DNA of 64,000 bases, from positions 1 through 64,000 of the forward strand of contig JANQPA010000033.1 in NCBI GenBank assembly GCA_028285545.1, in the 5' to 3' direction. Positions 51,269 to 59,823 of this stretch are shown in pieces. Within the stretch, counting starts at the first letter, position 1. Each line of letters opens with the position of its first letter. Under the pieces are notes generated by a model. It did not search any database. It was not told the DNA's origin and saw nothing but the letters and a program-made list of their open reading frames with translations. The stretch is from Saprospiraceae bacterium (GTDB lineage Bacteria; Bacteroidota; Bacteroidia; Chitinophagales; Saprospiraceae). Made by a program: the position numbers and the translations under genes.

Positions 51269-51324
51269 GGTATTGGGGTATCGGGGTATTAGGATTTTCC
51301 CAATACCCCGATACCCCAATACCC
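51268..51324. terminator. Hairpin of iterated 8-bp word
   Basis: A perfect 23-bp stem (51268-51290 with 51302-51324) over an 11-nt loop. Each arm is GGGTATTG/GGGTATCG/GGGTATT in 8-bp steps. It begins at the last base of the xerD stop codon and ends 35 bp before the lipoprotein ATG. Confidence 0.8.
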
Positions 51325-51359
51325 CAAAAAAATCTATCTTGCAGCCAAAAATTGATTTG

Positions 51360-52991
51360 ATGAGGTTAAGTTGGTATTGGATAAGCATTATTATTCTGGG
51401 ATTCAGCTTACAGTACTGTGCTAATCCCATTGCCCCAACTGGCGGCCCCCGAGATGAAACTCCACCACAATTAGATTCTACGGTTTCTACTTCCAATTAT
51501 CAAACAAACTTCCAAAAGCAAGATATCCAATTGACTTTTGATGAATGGATAGTCTTAAAAGATGTTTTTAATCAAGTGGTGATCTCGCCTCCACTTGAAA
51601 ATCAGCCCGAAATTTTTATTCGTAAAAAGACCGTTTACTTTGAATTTGCGGATGAGGAAGTTCTAAAGGATGAAGTGACTTATACCATTAATTTTGGAGA
51701 AGCAATCGAAGATTTGACAGAAGGAAATCCCGCAGATAATTTGAGATTTGTTTTTTCAACTGGCGATTTTATTGATTCATTAAGCATTCAGGGAATCATA
51801 ACAGATGCCAAAACTGGAGAACCTTTGGAGGGAGTATTATTTAATATGTACGATGAAATTCAGGATACGGTGGTTAGAACTAAGAGGCCCTTTTATTTTG
51901 CAAAAACAGATAAGGATGGACGGTTTAGAGTAGATAATGTAAAATCCGATACCTTTAAACTTTTTGCACTTAAGGACGCTAATCTTAATTATCTTTTTGA
52001 TGTATCCTCGGAGGCCATTGGTTTTTTGGATACCACCATTATTTTGCCTAGAGACATCAGCCAAAATCTTCAATTAAAACTTTTTACGGAAGAACCCGTG
52101 TTAAATCTGATAAGCGCTCAGGCCAACACCTATGGAGTCATTAGGTTAGCTTTTTCAAAAGAAGTTCCAAAAATGAACTTTAGATCTAATCTTCCTGATG
52201 TGAGCTTTGTTGAGGAGTATAAAAATGACTCTTTATTGCTCTGGTATTCCTTCGACAATCCGGGAAACTGGCAATTATTTGTCGAATATGATACGCTTAT
52301 TAATGACACTATAAGTATAGACTCTTTGTCTCAATCTTCTTTTTTGCAGGCCAATAGCTTAAAGTGGGTGAGTGCCAGGTCCAGCAGTCGGGCTAGCTCC
52401 CTAATTCCGGGGAAAGCCCTGCAATATGAACTAAACCACCCTCTGACTACTATTTCAGAGGACTTAATTAATCTTACAGCCGATACAACCCGGCAATCTA
52501 TTACTCCTACGGTTTCTATTGATACCAGCAATAATCGAATACTTTATATAAACTACCCATGGAGAGAAGGGATGACCTATCAACTGGAAATCCTTCCCGG
52601 AGCACTTACAGATATTTATGGCCTAAGCCTCACAGACACTCTTAGTCAGGTATTCCTGGGGGCGGCACAAAAAGATTTTGGGACTCTTAATTTACAATTG
52701 ACAGACATTAATCCGGATACCGCCTATGTTGTGGACTTATTTTCTGGAGGAACCACCTTGGTAGAACGGATGGTCGTATCTGGTGAATCTGAGTATTCCA
52801 GAGTATTTCAAAATCTGTCGCCTGGAAAATATGAAGTTCATGTTACAATAGACCTTAATCAGAATGGCCGATGGGATACAGGCAATTATGATTTAAAACG
52901 TCAGCCAGAGCCTTATTTAATCAAGGAGGTCGAACAGTTGAGAGCGAATTGGGAAATTGAGGCTAATATTTCCTTAAATGAGTTTAATTGA
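51360..52991 (+). CDS. Lipoprotein with SbsA-type Ig-like domain (Big_5)
   Basis: A 543-residue lipoprotein starting at ATG 51360. A TTG-initiated extension from 51273 would lie inside the hairpin and is rejected. The signal ends in SLQYC (Cys about 20) followed by ANPIAPTGGPRDETPPQLDST, a common opening of Bacteroidota Big_5 proteins. The Ig-like domain covers about 35-125 (QLTFDEWIVLKDVFNQVVISPPL), then a carboxypeptidase-like repeat (about 150-230, TDAKTGEPLEGVLFNMYDE) and several beta-rich segments. A surface or periplasmic scaffold role is likely; function unknown. Confidence 0.8.
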   Translation: MRLSWYWISIIILGFSLQYCANPIAPTGGPRDETPPQLDSTVSTSNYQTNFQKQDIQLTFDEWIVLKDVFNQVVISPPLENQPEIFIRKKTVYFEFADEEVLKDEVTYTINFGEAIEDLTEGNPADNLRFVFSTGDFIDSLSIQGIITDAKTGEPLEGVLFNMYDEIQDTVVRTKRPFYFAKTDKDGRFRVDNVKSDTFKLFALKDANLNYLFDVSSEAIGFLDTTIILPRDISQNLQLKLFTEEPVLNLISAQANTYGVIRLAFSKEVPKMNFRSNLPDVSFVEEYKNDSLLLWYSFDNPGNWQLFVEYDTLINDTISIDSLSQSSFLQANSLKWVSARSSSRASSLIPGKALQYELNHPLTTISEDLINLTADTTRQSITPTVSIDTSNNRILYINYPWREGMTYQLEILPGALTDIYGLSLTDTLSQVFLGAAQKDFGTLNLQLTDINPDTAYVVDLFSGGTTLVERMVVSGESEYSRVFQNLSPGKYEVHVTIDLNQNGRWDTGNYDLKRQPEPYLIKEVEQLRANWEIEANISLNEFN

Positions 52992-53327
52992 TTCTTTAAT
53001 GCTGCGATTCTGCGATTTTATGATGAGTTGATAAGCAAATTTGTAGATGTGCAAATGAGTAGATGTGCAAATGAGTAGATGTGCAAATGAGTAGATTGAT
53101 TTGCTGAATCTGCGAAATTAGCGTGAAAAAAAAGAACCAATAAACAACTAGACCTTCAATTCAGCAATCCCTTACCGTGACCCCGTGAAACCCACCAAAA
53201 ACAAGCTTTTAAGCATCTATTAGACGTATATTTTAGATGAATAACTAAATTTTTAGTCAAAAAACTTAAGATTTAGTTGCATTTTATTTTTTCACTCATT
53301 ATCTTTGTTTTGTCAAAACAATAAAAC
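52992..53327. repeat. 8-bp-stepped repeats between lipoprotein and TPR genes
   Basis: Three perfect tandem copies of TAGATGTGCAAATGAG (53044-53091) stand in a region where most 8-bp steps begin with AT. The part at 53105-53180 (CTGAATCTGCGAAATTAGCGTG..AGCAATCCC) is a diverged copy of 10622-10695. No gene is visible. The promoter of the TPR gene lies at the right end. Confidence 0.75.
53277..53307 (+). promoter_or_regulatory. Promoter of the TPR/BlaI/BlaR1 group
   Basis: TTG at 53277-53279 and TATCTTTG at 53300-53307 with a 20-bp spacer match the Bacteroidota consensus closely. The TPR start codon is 20 bp downstream. Confidence 0.75.
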
Positions 53328-54503
53328 ATGCGTCTCATTACCCTTTTTATTGTCTTGATGGTTGCTTTCAATGGATTGCAATCTCAATCGACAGATAGTT
53401 TGAAACAAGAAACTTATCAATTGTATCTTGAAGCTTTAGATGATATTAGTGCCTTTCAATTTGACAGTGCATTAAAGATTTTAAGTGAATGTTACATTCG
53501 CGAGCCAGAGAATATCAATTATTTATCCAGGATTGCATATTGCCACACTCAGTTAGGACGATTTCGGGATGCCAAACTTTATAATAATGAAGTCCTTAAA
53601 CTCGATTCGACCAATACTATTGCCATCAGTGCCTTGGGGGCTTTGTATGAAAAAGAGTTAAATTATGTAAAGGCTAAAGAATTTTATTCCAGGTTGATTA
53701 CACTTGATACTTCGAATAGCTACTATTATAAGCGAAATGGCTTTTTAGCTTTAAGGTTGGACAAGCCCCTGGAAGCCTTAGGCCATTTTTCCAGAGCACG
53801 ACGATTAAATGATAAGGATCTTGAGGTAATCGATATGTTGTGTTCGATTTATTTAGCCTTAGGGGCCTTTGAACCAGTGGAACCACTATTGGAAGAAGGA
53901 TTAAGATTAGATGGAAATAATATCAAGTTACTTCAAACCAAAGCTCGGTTAAAACAAAAACTTAAAGAGCATGAAGCCGTAGTTCAAACCATAGAAAAGA
54001 TAATGGTTCAGAAAGATACCAGTGACTATTATCAAATGATGTTGGGAGTAGCCTATTTAAAAATAGACAGCGTTGATAAGTCCATTGAACATTTAAGCGC
54101 TATTGTAAAACGGGGAGATGACTCTGAGCACACCCATCATTATTTGGGTTTGGCTCATTTTGAAAAAGAAGAGTATGATACCGCCGCCTATCATTTAGAA
54201 AAAGCCATTGAGATGGGCATTTCTAAAAAAATGGGCACCTATCATGCTGATCTGGCGCAGCTGAAGCAAACCCAGTACAAATACAAAGAAGCCATTCGTC
54301 ATTACGAAGAAGCCTTTGCATATTCTGGTAATCCGCAGCATTTGTTTCATCTGGCCAGAAATTGTGATTTGTATTATAAAGACAAAAAAATAGCCAATAA
54401 ATATTATAAAAGATATTTGGCAACGAAAGACGAAAAATTTAAGGAATATACCCTACAAAGAATGAAACAGTTAAAAGAGGTCATTCATTTTCAGGGGAAT
54501 TGA
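53328..54503 (+). CDS. Secreted TPR-repeat protein
   Basis: A 391-residue protein with a signal peptide (cleavage near GLQSQ, residue 20) and about ten TPR-type helix pairs through the length, for example YLSRIAYCHTQLGRFRDAKLYNNEVLKLD, FHLARNCDLYYKDKKIANKYYKRYL and HHYLGLAHFEKEEYDTAAYHLEKAIEMG. TPRs bind partner proteins. A BlaI-like gene starts 98 bp later; a hairpin-like repeat lies between, so co-transcription is uncertain. Confidence 0.85.
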   Translation: MRLITLFIVLMVAFNGLQSQSTDSLKQETYQLYLEALDDISAFQFDSALKILSECYIREPENINYLSRIAYCHTQLGRFRDAKLYNNEVLKLDSTNTIAISALGALYEKELNYVKAKEFYSRLITLDTSNSYYYKRNGFLALRLDKPLEALGHFSRARRLNDKDLEVIDMLCSIYLALGAFEPVEPLLEEGLRLDGNNIKLLQTKARLKQKLKEHEAVVQTIEKIMVQKDTSDYYQMMLGVAYLKIDSVDKSIEHLSAIVKRGDDSEHTHHYLGLAHFEKEEYDTAAYHLEKAIEMGISKKMGTYHADLAQLKQTQYKYKEAIRHYEEAFAYSGNPQHLFHLARNCDLYYKDKKIANKYYKRYLATKDEKFKEYTLQRMKQLKEVIHFQGN

Positions 54504-54505
54504 TT

Positions 54506-54599
54506 AATGTGTTCATGTGTTCACGTGTTCACGGATTCATGTACTGAAATTATTAATGAATCCGTGGATCCGTGAGCCCCTGAACCCGTGAAAACATTA
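54506..54599. repeat. Iterated-word hairpin
   Basis: An 11-bp perfect stem (CACGGATTCAT at 54530-54540 with 54556-54566) is extended on both sides by 8-bp-stepped words: CATGTGTT/CACGTGTT on the left and GAATCCGT/GGATCCGT/GAGCCCCT/GAACCCGT on the right. The arms pair loosely beyond the core. It lies between the TPR stop and the BlaI start. Confidence 0.65.
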
Positions 54600-54601
54600 A
54601 A

Positions 54602-54988
54602 ATGAATCTTCAAAAACTAACAAAGGCAGAGGAAGAAATCATGCAAATCATTTGGGAGCTTGGTCCCTGTACGGTGAGTGATGTGCGAACCTATATTGCA
54701 GATAGCCTGGGGCAGAAAAAACCCCCTCATAGTACGATTTCGACCATGATTAGAATTTTGGAGAAAAAAGGATTCTTAGGACATAAAGCTTATGGCCGCA
54801 CCTATGAATACAGGCCGCTGATTACAAAAGAAGACTACAGTAAGTTTTCATTAAAGACTTTGGTGAAGGATTATTTTGGAGGCTCTACGAACCGTCTGGT
54901 TTCTTTCCTTGTAAAAGAGAAAGATTTGAGTATCTCCGAATTAAATGAACTATTAGATAGATTAGATAATTCAACTGAAGACGAATGA
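54602..54988 (+). CDS. BlaI/MecI-family repressor
   Basis: A 128-residue winged-helix repressor: TKAEEEIMQIIWELGPCTVSDVRTYI (about 6-31), recognition helix PPHSTISTMIRILEKKGFLGHKAYGRTYEYRPLI (about 41-74) and a C-terminal helix for dimerisation (FSLKTLVKDYFGGSTNRLVSFL). Members are removed by proteolysis when the paired BlaR1/MecR1 sensor is active. Its stop overlaps the start of the paired gene by 4 bp (ATGA). Confidence 0.92.
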   Translation: MNLQKLTKAEEEIMQIIWELGPCTVSDVRTYIADSLGQKKPPHSTISTMIRILEKKGFLGHKAYGRTYEYRPLITKEDYSKFSLKTLVKDYFGGSTNRLVSFLVKEKDLSISELNELLDRLDNSTEDE

Positions 54989-57408
54989 TTACCTATATCA
55001 CTGAAGTTAGTATTGGCTGGTTTTTATTTTATACATACTATCATTTTGTATTAAAAAAACTGACCTATTTCAATTTTAATCGCTGGTATTTATTAGGCTC
55101 ATTTGTTTTGTCCTTGCTATTGCCTTTAGTGCCTCCTTTATGGGGGATTAGCGAACCGGAGCCGGGTATTTCGGACCGAATTTACATGGAATTACTATTG
55201 GCAAGTTTAGCTCAATTTGACGAAACAAGCACAGTCATATCAGAACCAGTTAGAAGAATCAATTGGTTGATCGTAATATATTGGATAGGAGCAGGTTTGA
55301 TGAGTTTGAGGTTTTTGTATGGACTGGGTAAAATTGCAGTATATTATTTCCTCGGCCAACGCGTAAAAAGAGGTTATTACCGTTTGGTTTTAACTCAAAA
55401 AATCCACCTTCCGTTTTCTTTTTTCCGCTGGATTTTCTGGGGGAAAGGAATGGATCTTCAAGATCCCGAGGCAGAGCGGATTTTAAAACACGAAAATACT
55501 CATATCCAGGAGGGGCATACCATTGATGTTTTATTAGTTGAATTGATTAGTCTGATTGCCTGGTGTAGTCCTTTGGTATACCTCTACAGACAAGCCTTTA
55601 GAAATAACCACGAGTATTTGGCGGATGCCGCAGTGATCAAAGAATACCAATTAAAAGAATATGGCCATTTGTTAATTAAGCAATCTTTGTCCGGACCACA
55701 GATTGCTCTTGTAAATCATTTAATTCATTCACAATTAAAAAATCGAATCCTAATGATGACAAAGAAGAGATCTTCCCGGCTTTCACAGCTGCGATATTTT
55801 CTGGCCTTGCCATTGGTTGCTTTATTGTTAACTGCCTTTTCCTATGATGCGGATTATTCTATAGAAGAGATCCCGATTTTTTCTGAAAATATTCAATCTA
55901 ATGAGGTAGTTAAGGAAGACCATGAAGTAGAGGATGTTATTTTTTCACCTGATTTAAATCATAAGACAGATATAATTGAAAATATTGAGCGTCCTAAGTT
56001 TGAAGAAATAGAAAGTCTGCCATTTTTAGATAGTAAATTAAATGGCCAACTGTCAACTTTAACCAAATTAGGCCTGGATATAGATACTACCAGGCCGCAA
56101 CCTCTTTATGTGTTAAATGGAAAGGTCATAGATAAAAGTCAGGCAACATCTATTTTAGCAGAATCTGTAGAATCTATTAATGTAATAAAGGGGGATGCAG
56201 CCATAAAAAAATACGGAGATAAAGGAAAAAATGGAGTTGTAGAACTCAATTGTCCGAAATGTCAAGATAACAGTTTTGACTACGATGAAAAGTTGGTAGA
56301 ATCTCCGGAATTGGAGCTTGATGGTAAATTGATTCTGATCAACGACAAGCCTGTTGATAAATCGGTTTATTTAAAAATAGATCCTAAAGATATTGCTACA
56401 ATAAATGTTTGGAAATCAGATTTTGCCATTGAAAAATATGGTGATGAGGCAAAAAATGGGGTAATAGAAATTACTTGTCCTAGCTGTGATATTGGCAAGG
56501 ATAAGGAAGGAAAAATAAACCTTAAATCCGATTTGCCAGGAGATCCGCTGATAGTAATAAATGGCACCATCATTGATAGAAAAAGCGAGTTTGCTCATAT
56601 TGAACCCAAGCAGATTAAAAGCATCAATGTCCTCAAAGGAGAGGCAGCTACCCTTAAATATGGTGAAAAAGCTAAGAAGGGAGTGATAGAAATCAATTGC
56701 CCCTCTTGTAAAAATGAATTTGTTGAAAAAGAAGTAGAATTAAAGGAAAAAGATTTGAAAATCAGCCCTAAACCATTGTATTACCTAAATGATTTTCAGG
56801 TTGAGGATTTTCAGATAAAAAATATTGATCCTTCTAAAATTAAATCCATTTCAGTGATTAAAGATCCTGTTAAGCTGAAAAAATATGGAGTGAAGGCTGA
56901 AAATGGTGTTGTTTTAATAGAATGCCCTAAATGTGATGTGGAGGAAATTAAAAAAGGTGATGTCAAGTTAAATTTTGAAAATGATTTTGAATTTGAAATT
57001 GATCCAAATATCGAGATCAAGACAGATTTTAATATTAAACTCAAGGCAGATGAATTGATTTACGACGCTCCAAAAAATGAACCATCCAATGTGGAGCCAA
57101 TCAATGCAAAGGAACTTGATGGGAAAATTTCGAATGACTTTATTAATAGGGAATTGGAGCTAAATAATTTCAGCGTTACTCCTAATCCAACTAAAGGAAG
57201 ACTTCATCTTCGCTTTGAAGCACAGCCTAAAAACACACAAATAAAAGTGTTAGATTCTGGCGGGCGTGAAATATATAATGAGCAAATAACTAATTTTAAT
57301 GGGCTGTATGACAAGTACCTGGATTTGAATAAAGCCTCAAAAGGTATTCTTTTAATAAATATTATTCAGGGAGAACAGATATTTAATAGCAAAGTAATAT
57401 TGCAATAA
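54985..57408 (+). CDS. BlaR1-type M56 peptidase fused to four CPxC modules and a T9SS-like tail
   Basis: An 807-residue membrane sensor-peptidase. Four helices in about 1-300 frame the M56 zinc site: HENTH (169-173) and EYLAD (about 210-214). After the last helix (about 272-288) come four repeats (about 373-426, 446-501, 520-575, 596-650), each of the form PLYVLNG..I..INVIKG.A..KYG.K.KNGVVE, a TonB-plug-like motif, each ending in CPKC or CPSC (C423/426, C498/501, C572/575, C647/650). A type A-like T9SS sorting domain closes the chain (about 732-807, VTPNPTKGRLHLRF). Beta-lactam binding domain is absent. The repressor gene before it is the expected target. Confidence 0.88.
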   Translation: MITYITEVSIGWFLFYTYYHFVLKKLTYFNFNRWYLLGSFVLSLLLPLVPPLWGISEPEPGISDRIYMELLLASLAQFDETSTVISEPVRRINWLIVIYWIGAGLMSLRFLYGLGKIAVYYFLGQRVKRGYYRLVLTQKIHLPFSFFRWIFWGKGMDLQDPEAERILKHENTHIQEGHTIDVLLVELISLIAWCSPLVYLYRQAFRNNHEYLADAAVIKEYQLKEYGHLLIKQSLSGPQIALVNHLIHSQLKNRILMMTKKRSSRLSQLRYFLALPLVALLLTAFSYDADYSIEEIPIFSENIQSNEVVKEDHEVEDVIFSPDLNHKTDIIENIERPKFEEIESLPFLDSKLNGQLSTLTKLGLDIDTTRPQPLYVLNGKVIDKSQATSILAESVESINVIKGDAAIKKYGDKGKNGVVELNCPKCQDNSFDYDEKLVESPELELDGKLILINDKPVDKSVYLKIDPKDIATINVWKSDFAIEKYGDEAKNGVIEITCPSCDIGKDKEGKINLKSDLPGDPLIVINGTIIDRKSEFAHIEPKQIKSINVLKGEAATLKYGEKAKKGVIEINCPSCKNEFVEKEVELKEKDLKISPKPLYYLNDFQVEDFQIKNIDPSKIKSISVIKDPVKLKKYGVKAENGVVLIECPKCDVEEIKKGDVKLNFENDFEFEIDPNIEIKTDFNIKLKADELIYDAPKNEPSNVEPINAKELDGKISNDFINRELELNNFSVTPNPTKGRLHLRFEAQPKNTQIKVLDSGGREIYNEQITNFNGLYDKYLDLNKASKGILLINIIQGEQIFNSKVILQ

Positions 57409-57707
57409 AACAACATCTTTTGCGATATTAGATTGTATTAATCTAGTTAAACTGTTTACCCATTAATCAATTTGGTTTTGTTTTTATATTGTTGATTACC
57501 AGTGGGTTAATTTTGAGCTAAAATAGTTTTTTGTTATATAATCCAAATTTTATAAAATTAGATCGTTTACTTTTAACGAAGTTTGATAAAGTGTCAGCTT
57601 GTTAAAAATCCTGCATCTTCACATATTTGTTGGATAAGGGTTAATCTCCAAAAAGTTTTTTAACTAAAGAGTGAAACTCGTCGGATTCTACAAGTGAACA
57701 CAAAAGC
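57409..57707. other. Gene-free stretch with weak hairpin
   Basis: No gene is visible in these roughly 300 bases. TTTACCCATTAATCAAT near 57457 is partly complementary to TTGATTACCAGTGGGTTAA near 57492 (one gap), a possible end for the BlaR1-type transcript. Confidence 0.4.
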
Positions 57708-57740
57708 AAAAGCCTTTCCAATCCATTTGGAAAGGCTTTT
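57708..57740. terminator. Terminator hairpin at a leftward stop codon
   Basis: A perfect 14-bp stem (AAAAGCCTTTCCAA at 57708-57721 with 57727-57740, 5-nt loop) reaches the stop codon of the leftward gene and is followed on that strand by a T-rich run. It also fits as a far terminator for the rightward BlaR1-type gene. Confidence 0.7.
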
Positions 57741-59247
57741 AATTTTTACCAGAAAGTTGTTTAATTAATTCTTCTCTAAGGCTGGTTCCGTTGATTAAAG
57801 CATTGCACCAATTATTGAGGTGATAGTGTGTGAAACTACTCATAGTTTGGTCTTCAGAAAACTTGGTATTGCATTCCAATTTCATTTCTTTGGCAATTAT
57901 TGCTTTTTGATCTGGATATTTTTTGAGCCGATCCAACCAGTTAACCATACTCTGGAAAAAATTTATTGGGTCTTTGGGAATTTGATGCTTTCTTCGTACT
58001 CGTTGGATTTGTTTGCTTAGAGAGTAAAAATCATTCGCTTCAAAATGGGAGATTAGCTCAAGTAAAATGAAGAATTCATTAAAATATTCTTTAACTCCTT
58101 CTTCAGCTTCATTGAGTAGGCGCAAATAATATTGTGCTTGATGATGTTTTCCCTCAAAGAGGGCAGCAAGCACCAAATACACAATAGAGATGACGGTTAT
58201 TCTTTCTCCAATAATTTTATTTTTGCGGGCAAATTTTTCGATGTCCTCCCCAAAGTTTTTTAAGATAAGATCATATTTGCACTCCTCATAATACATCCTC
58301 AACTCTGAAAAATAGAAATAAATTAGTTGAGGCTCTTCATGTGGGGTTTTATTTTTGATAAATTCCTTGGCTTTGGTTATCGTGGATTTTACTTCGTCAA
58401 ATTTGTTGTTATTCAGGCAAAAGTTCATATAGTTGCGCAGAACAGCCAGGTAGTTAAAAGTAAGGCTTTCCCGAAATTGAGTGTGTTCTTCAAAAAGAGC
58501 GACATTGTTTTGGCGAGCCTCAAATTCAAGGTCTTTTTGTTTCAAGAATTGAAAAATTACAGTGCGAATAATATTTCTGGATAATTGAGCCTTAAAGGAA
58601 ATATTATCTCCACTGAGTTCAGGGAGTTTTTTATTAAGGGTTCTTTCTAACCATTGAACTTGTTCAGGAGAAATAGCCTTAAAATAGTTGGTTTTTTGAA
58701 AATCGATAAGCTGATGCCCCAATTGAGACATATTTACTTGCTGGTTAAGCATTTTGAGGTAAAGACTCATATCTGAAAACAATGGCTCCTTGCTCAATCC
58801 CACTCTATCCATAGAAATATTAAGAAGCCTGAATTCTATGTAGGCAATGTCAAGTAAGTAGGTGAATTCTTCATACTGCTCTCCTAATAATTTAATTTTT
58901 TGCAAATGATCCGCTGCCAGATCATAAAGCTGTTTAGACATTAAGATGTCTACCTCTTCAAGACCCAGTCGAATCCTGCTTTGTATGCTTTTTTTGGAAT
59001 GGTAGGTGGTGAGTGATTTAAGAATGCGTTCATAAAGCCTGACCTTATATACTTTGAGTTTAGCAGCAATGTTTTCAGCTAAAAGCGTTTTAAGATGGTT
59101 TTCATCATAGGTCTCTAAATCATTAAGAACATCATAAAGCACGGTTAATGCATTGCGTTGCTGGGCGAAATGCATCTTAAAATAACGCTTTTCAGCCGGG
59201 GTCATAGTTTTAATGAGCCTGAATAATTTATCTTTTGGTCTATTCAC
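57739..59247 (-). CDS. Helical repeat protein of unknown function
   Basis: A 502-residue soluble protein, almost entirely alpha-helical with TPR-like spacing (for example IRLGLEEVDILMSKQLYDLAADHLQKIKLLGEQYEEF and VLAALFEGKHHQAQYYLRLLNEAEEGVKEYFNEF). The opening KDKLFRLIKTMTPAEKRYFKMHFAQ is distinctive and I associate it with a multi-copy Saprospiria family without a known function. No catalytic motif, signal peptide or membrane helix is visible. It stands alone. Confidence 0.65.
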   Translation of the reverse strand: MNRPKDKLFRLIKTMTPAEKRYFKMHFAQQRNALTVLYDVLNDLETYDENHLKTLLAENIAAKLKVYKVRLYERILKSLTTYHSKKSIQSRIRLGLEEVDILMSKQLYDLAADHLQKIKLLGEQYEEFTYLLDIAYIEFRLLNISMDRVGLSKEPLFSDMSLYLKMLNQQVNMSQLGHQLIDFQKTNYFKAISPEQVQWLERTLNKKLPELSGDNISFKAQLSRNIIRTVIFQFLKQKDLEFEARQNNVALFEEHTQFRESLTFNYLAVLRNYMNFCLNNNKFDEVKSTITKAKEFIKNKTPHEEPQLIYFYFSELRMYYEECKYDLILKNFGEDIEKFARKNKIIGERITVISIVYLVLAALFEGKHHQAQYYLRLLNEAEEGVKEYFNEFFILLELISHFEANDFYSLSKQIQRVRRKHQIPKDPINFFQSMVNWLDRLKKYPDQKAIIAKEMKLECNTKFSEDQTMSSFTHYHLNNWCNALINGTSLREELIKQLSGKN

Positions 59248-59521
59248 AACAAGTAACTATTAGGGTTGAATAGATATATAGGTGTTGTTGTTTGTATAAT
59301 CCTGATAAACAATCACTTAGGTGTTTATTGTAATTTAGGCAATTAATTTGATTTTCGCAAACTATTATTTGGTAAGCAAAGGAAGCAAAAGAGGATAGCT
59401 AGACCTAATTTAGAGAAGAAATTTTGAAGATAAAGGTTAAAATATTGTGAACCTTTTTAATAATATTAGATTATCTTACTAGGTGAAAAAAATTTAACAA
59501 AACAAAACAAAATATTTAAAC

Positions 59522-59758
59522 ATGTCTGAAAAACTTATCCCGCAGAAATCTCCTTATGTTATTGAAGTAGAACCAGGACGTTATGCTTGGTGTGCATGTG
59601 GTAGAAGTCAAAACCAACCTTACTGCGACGGCTCTCACAAAGGAACGGATTTATCTCCTATTATGGAAAAAGTCGAAGAGAAAAAGAGAGTGGCCTGGTG
59701 TGGCTGTAAACATAGTAATAATGGACCTTTTTGTGATGGCTCGCATAAATCAATATAA
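59522..59758 (+). CDS. Double CDGSH iron-sulfur protein
   Basis: A 78-residue protein with two CDGSH-type sites: CACGRSQNQPYCDGSH (about 23-38) and CGCKHSNNGPFCDGSH (about 60-75), each C-x-C-x2-(S)-x3-P-x-C-D-G-x2-H pattern that binds one 2Fe-2S cluster through three Cys and one His. Two sites in one small chain suggest it holds two clusters. Such proteins are linked to redox and iron-sulfur transfer. The polyprenyl synthase gene starts 65 bp later. Confidence 0.93.
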   Translation: MSEKLIPQKSPYVIEVEPGRYAWCACGRSQNQPYCDGSHKGTDLSPIMEKVEEKKRVAWCGCKHSNNGPFCDGSHKSI

Positions 59759-59823
59759 TGCATGGTAAAGATTTGTACCTTTAGATTTTGGACGAATCAA
59801 AAGCTACTTAAAAAAAGAGTGAT

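Noticed and set aside
51273-51359. Longer N-terminus for the Big_5 lipoprotein
   Set aside because: It would start at TTG inside a perfect hairpin and would bury the lipoprotein signal, which begins cleanly at 51360.
57739-59247. Transcription factor activity for the helical protein
   Set aside because: No DNA-binding motif is visible; helices have repeat spacing only.
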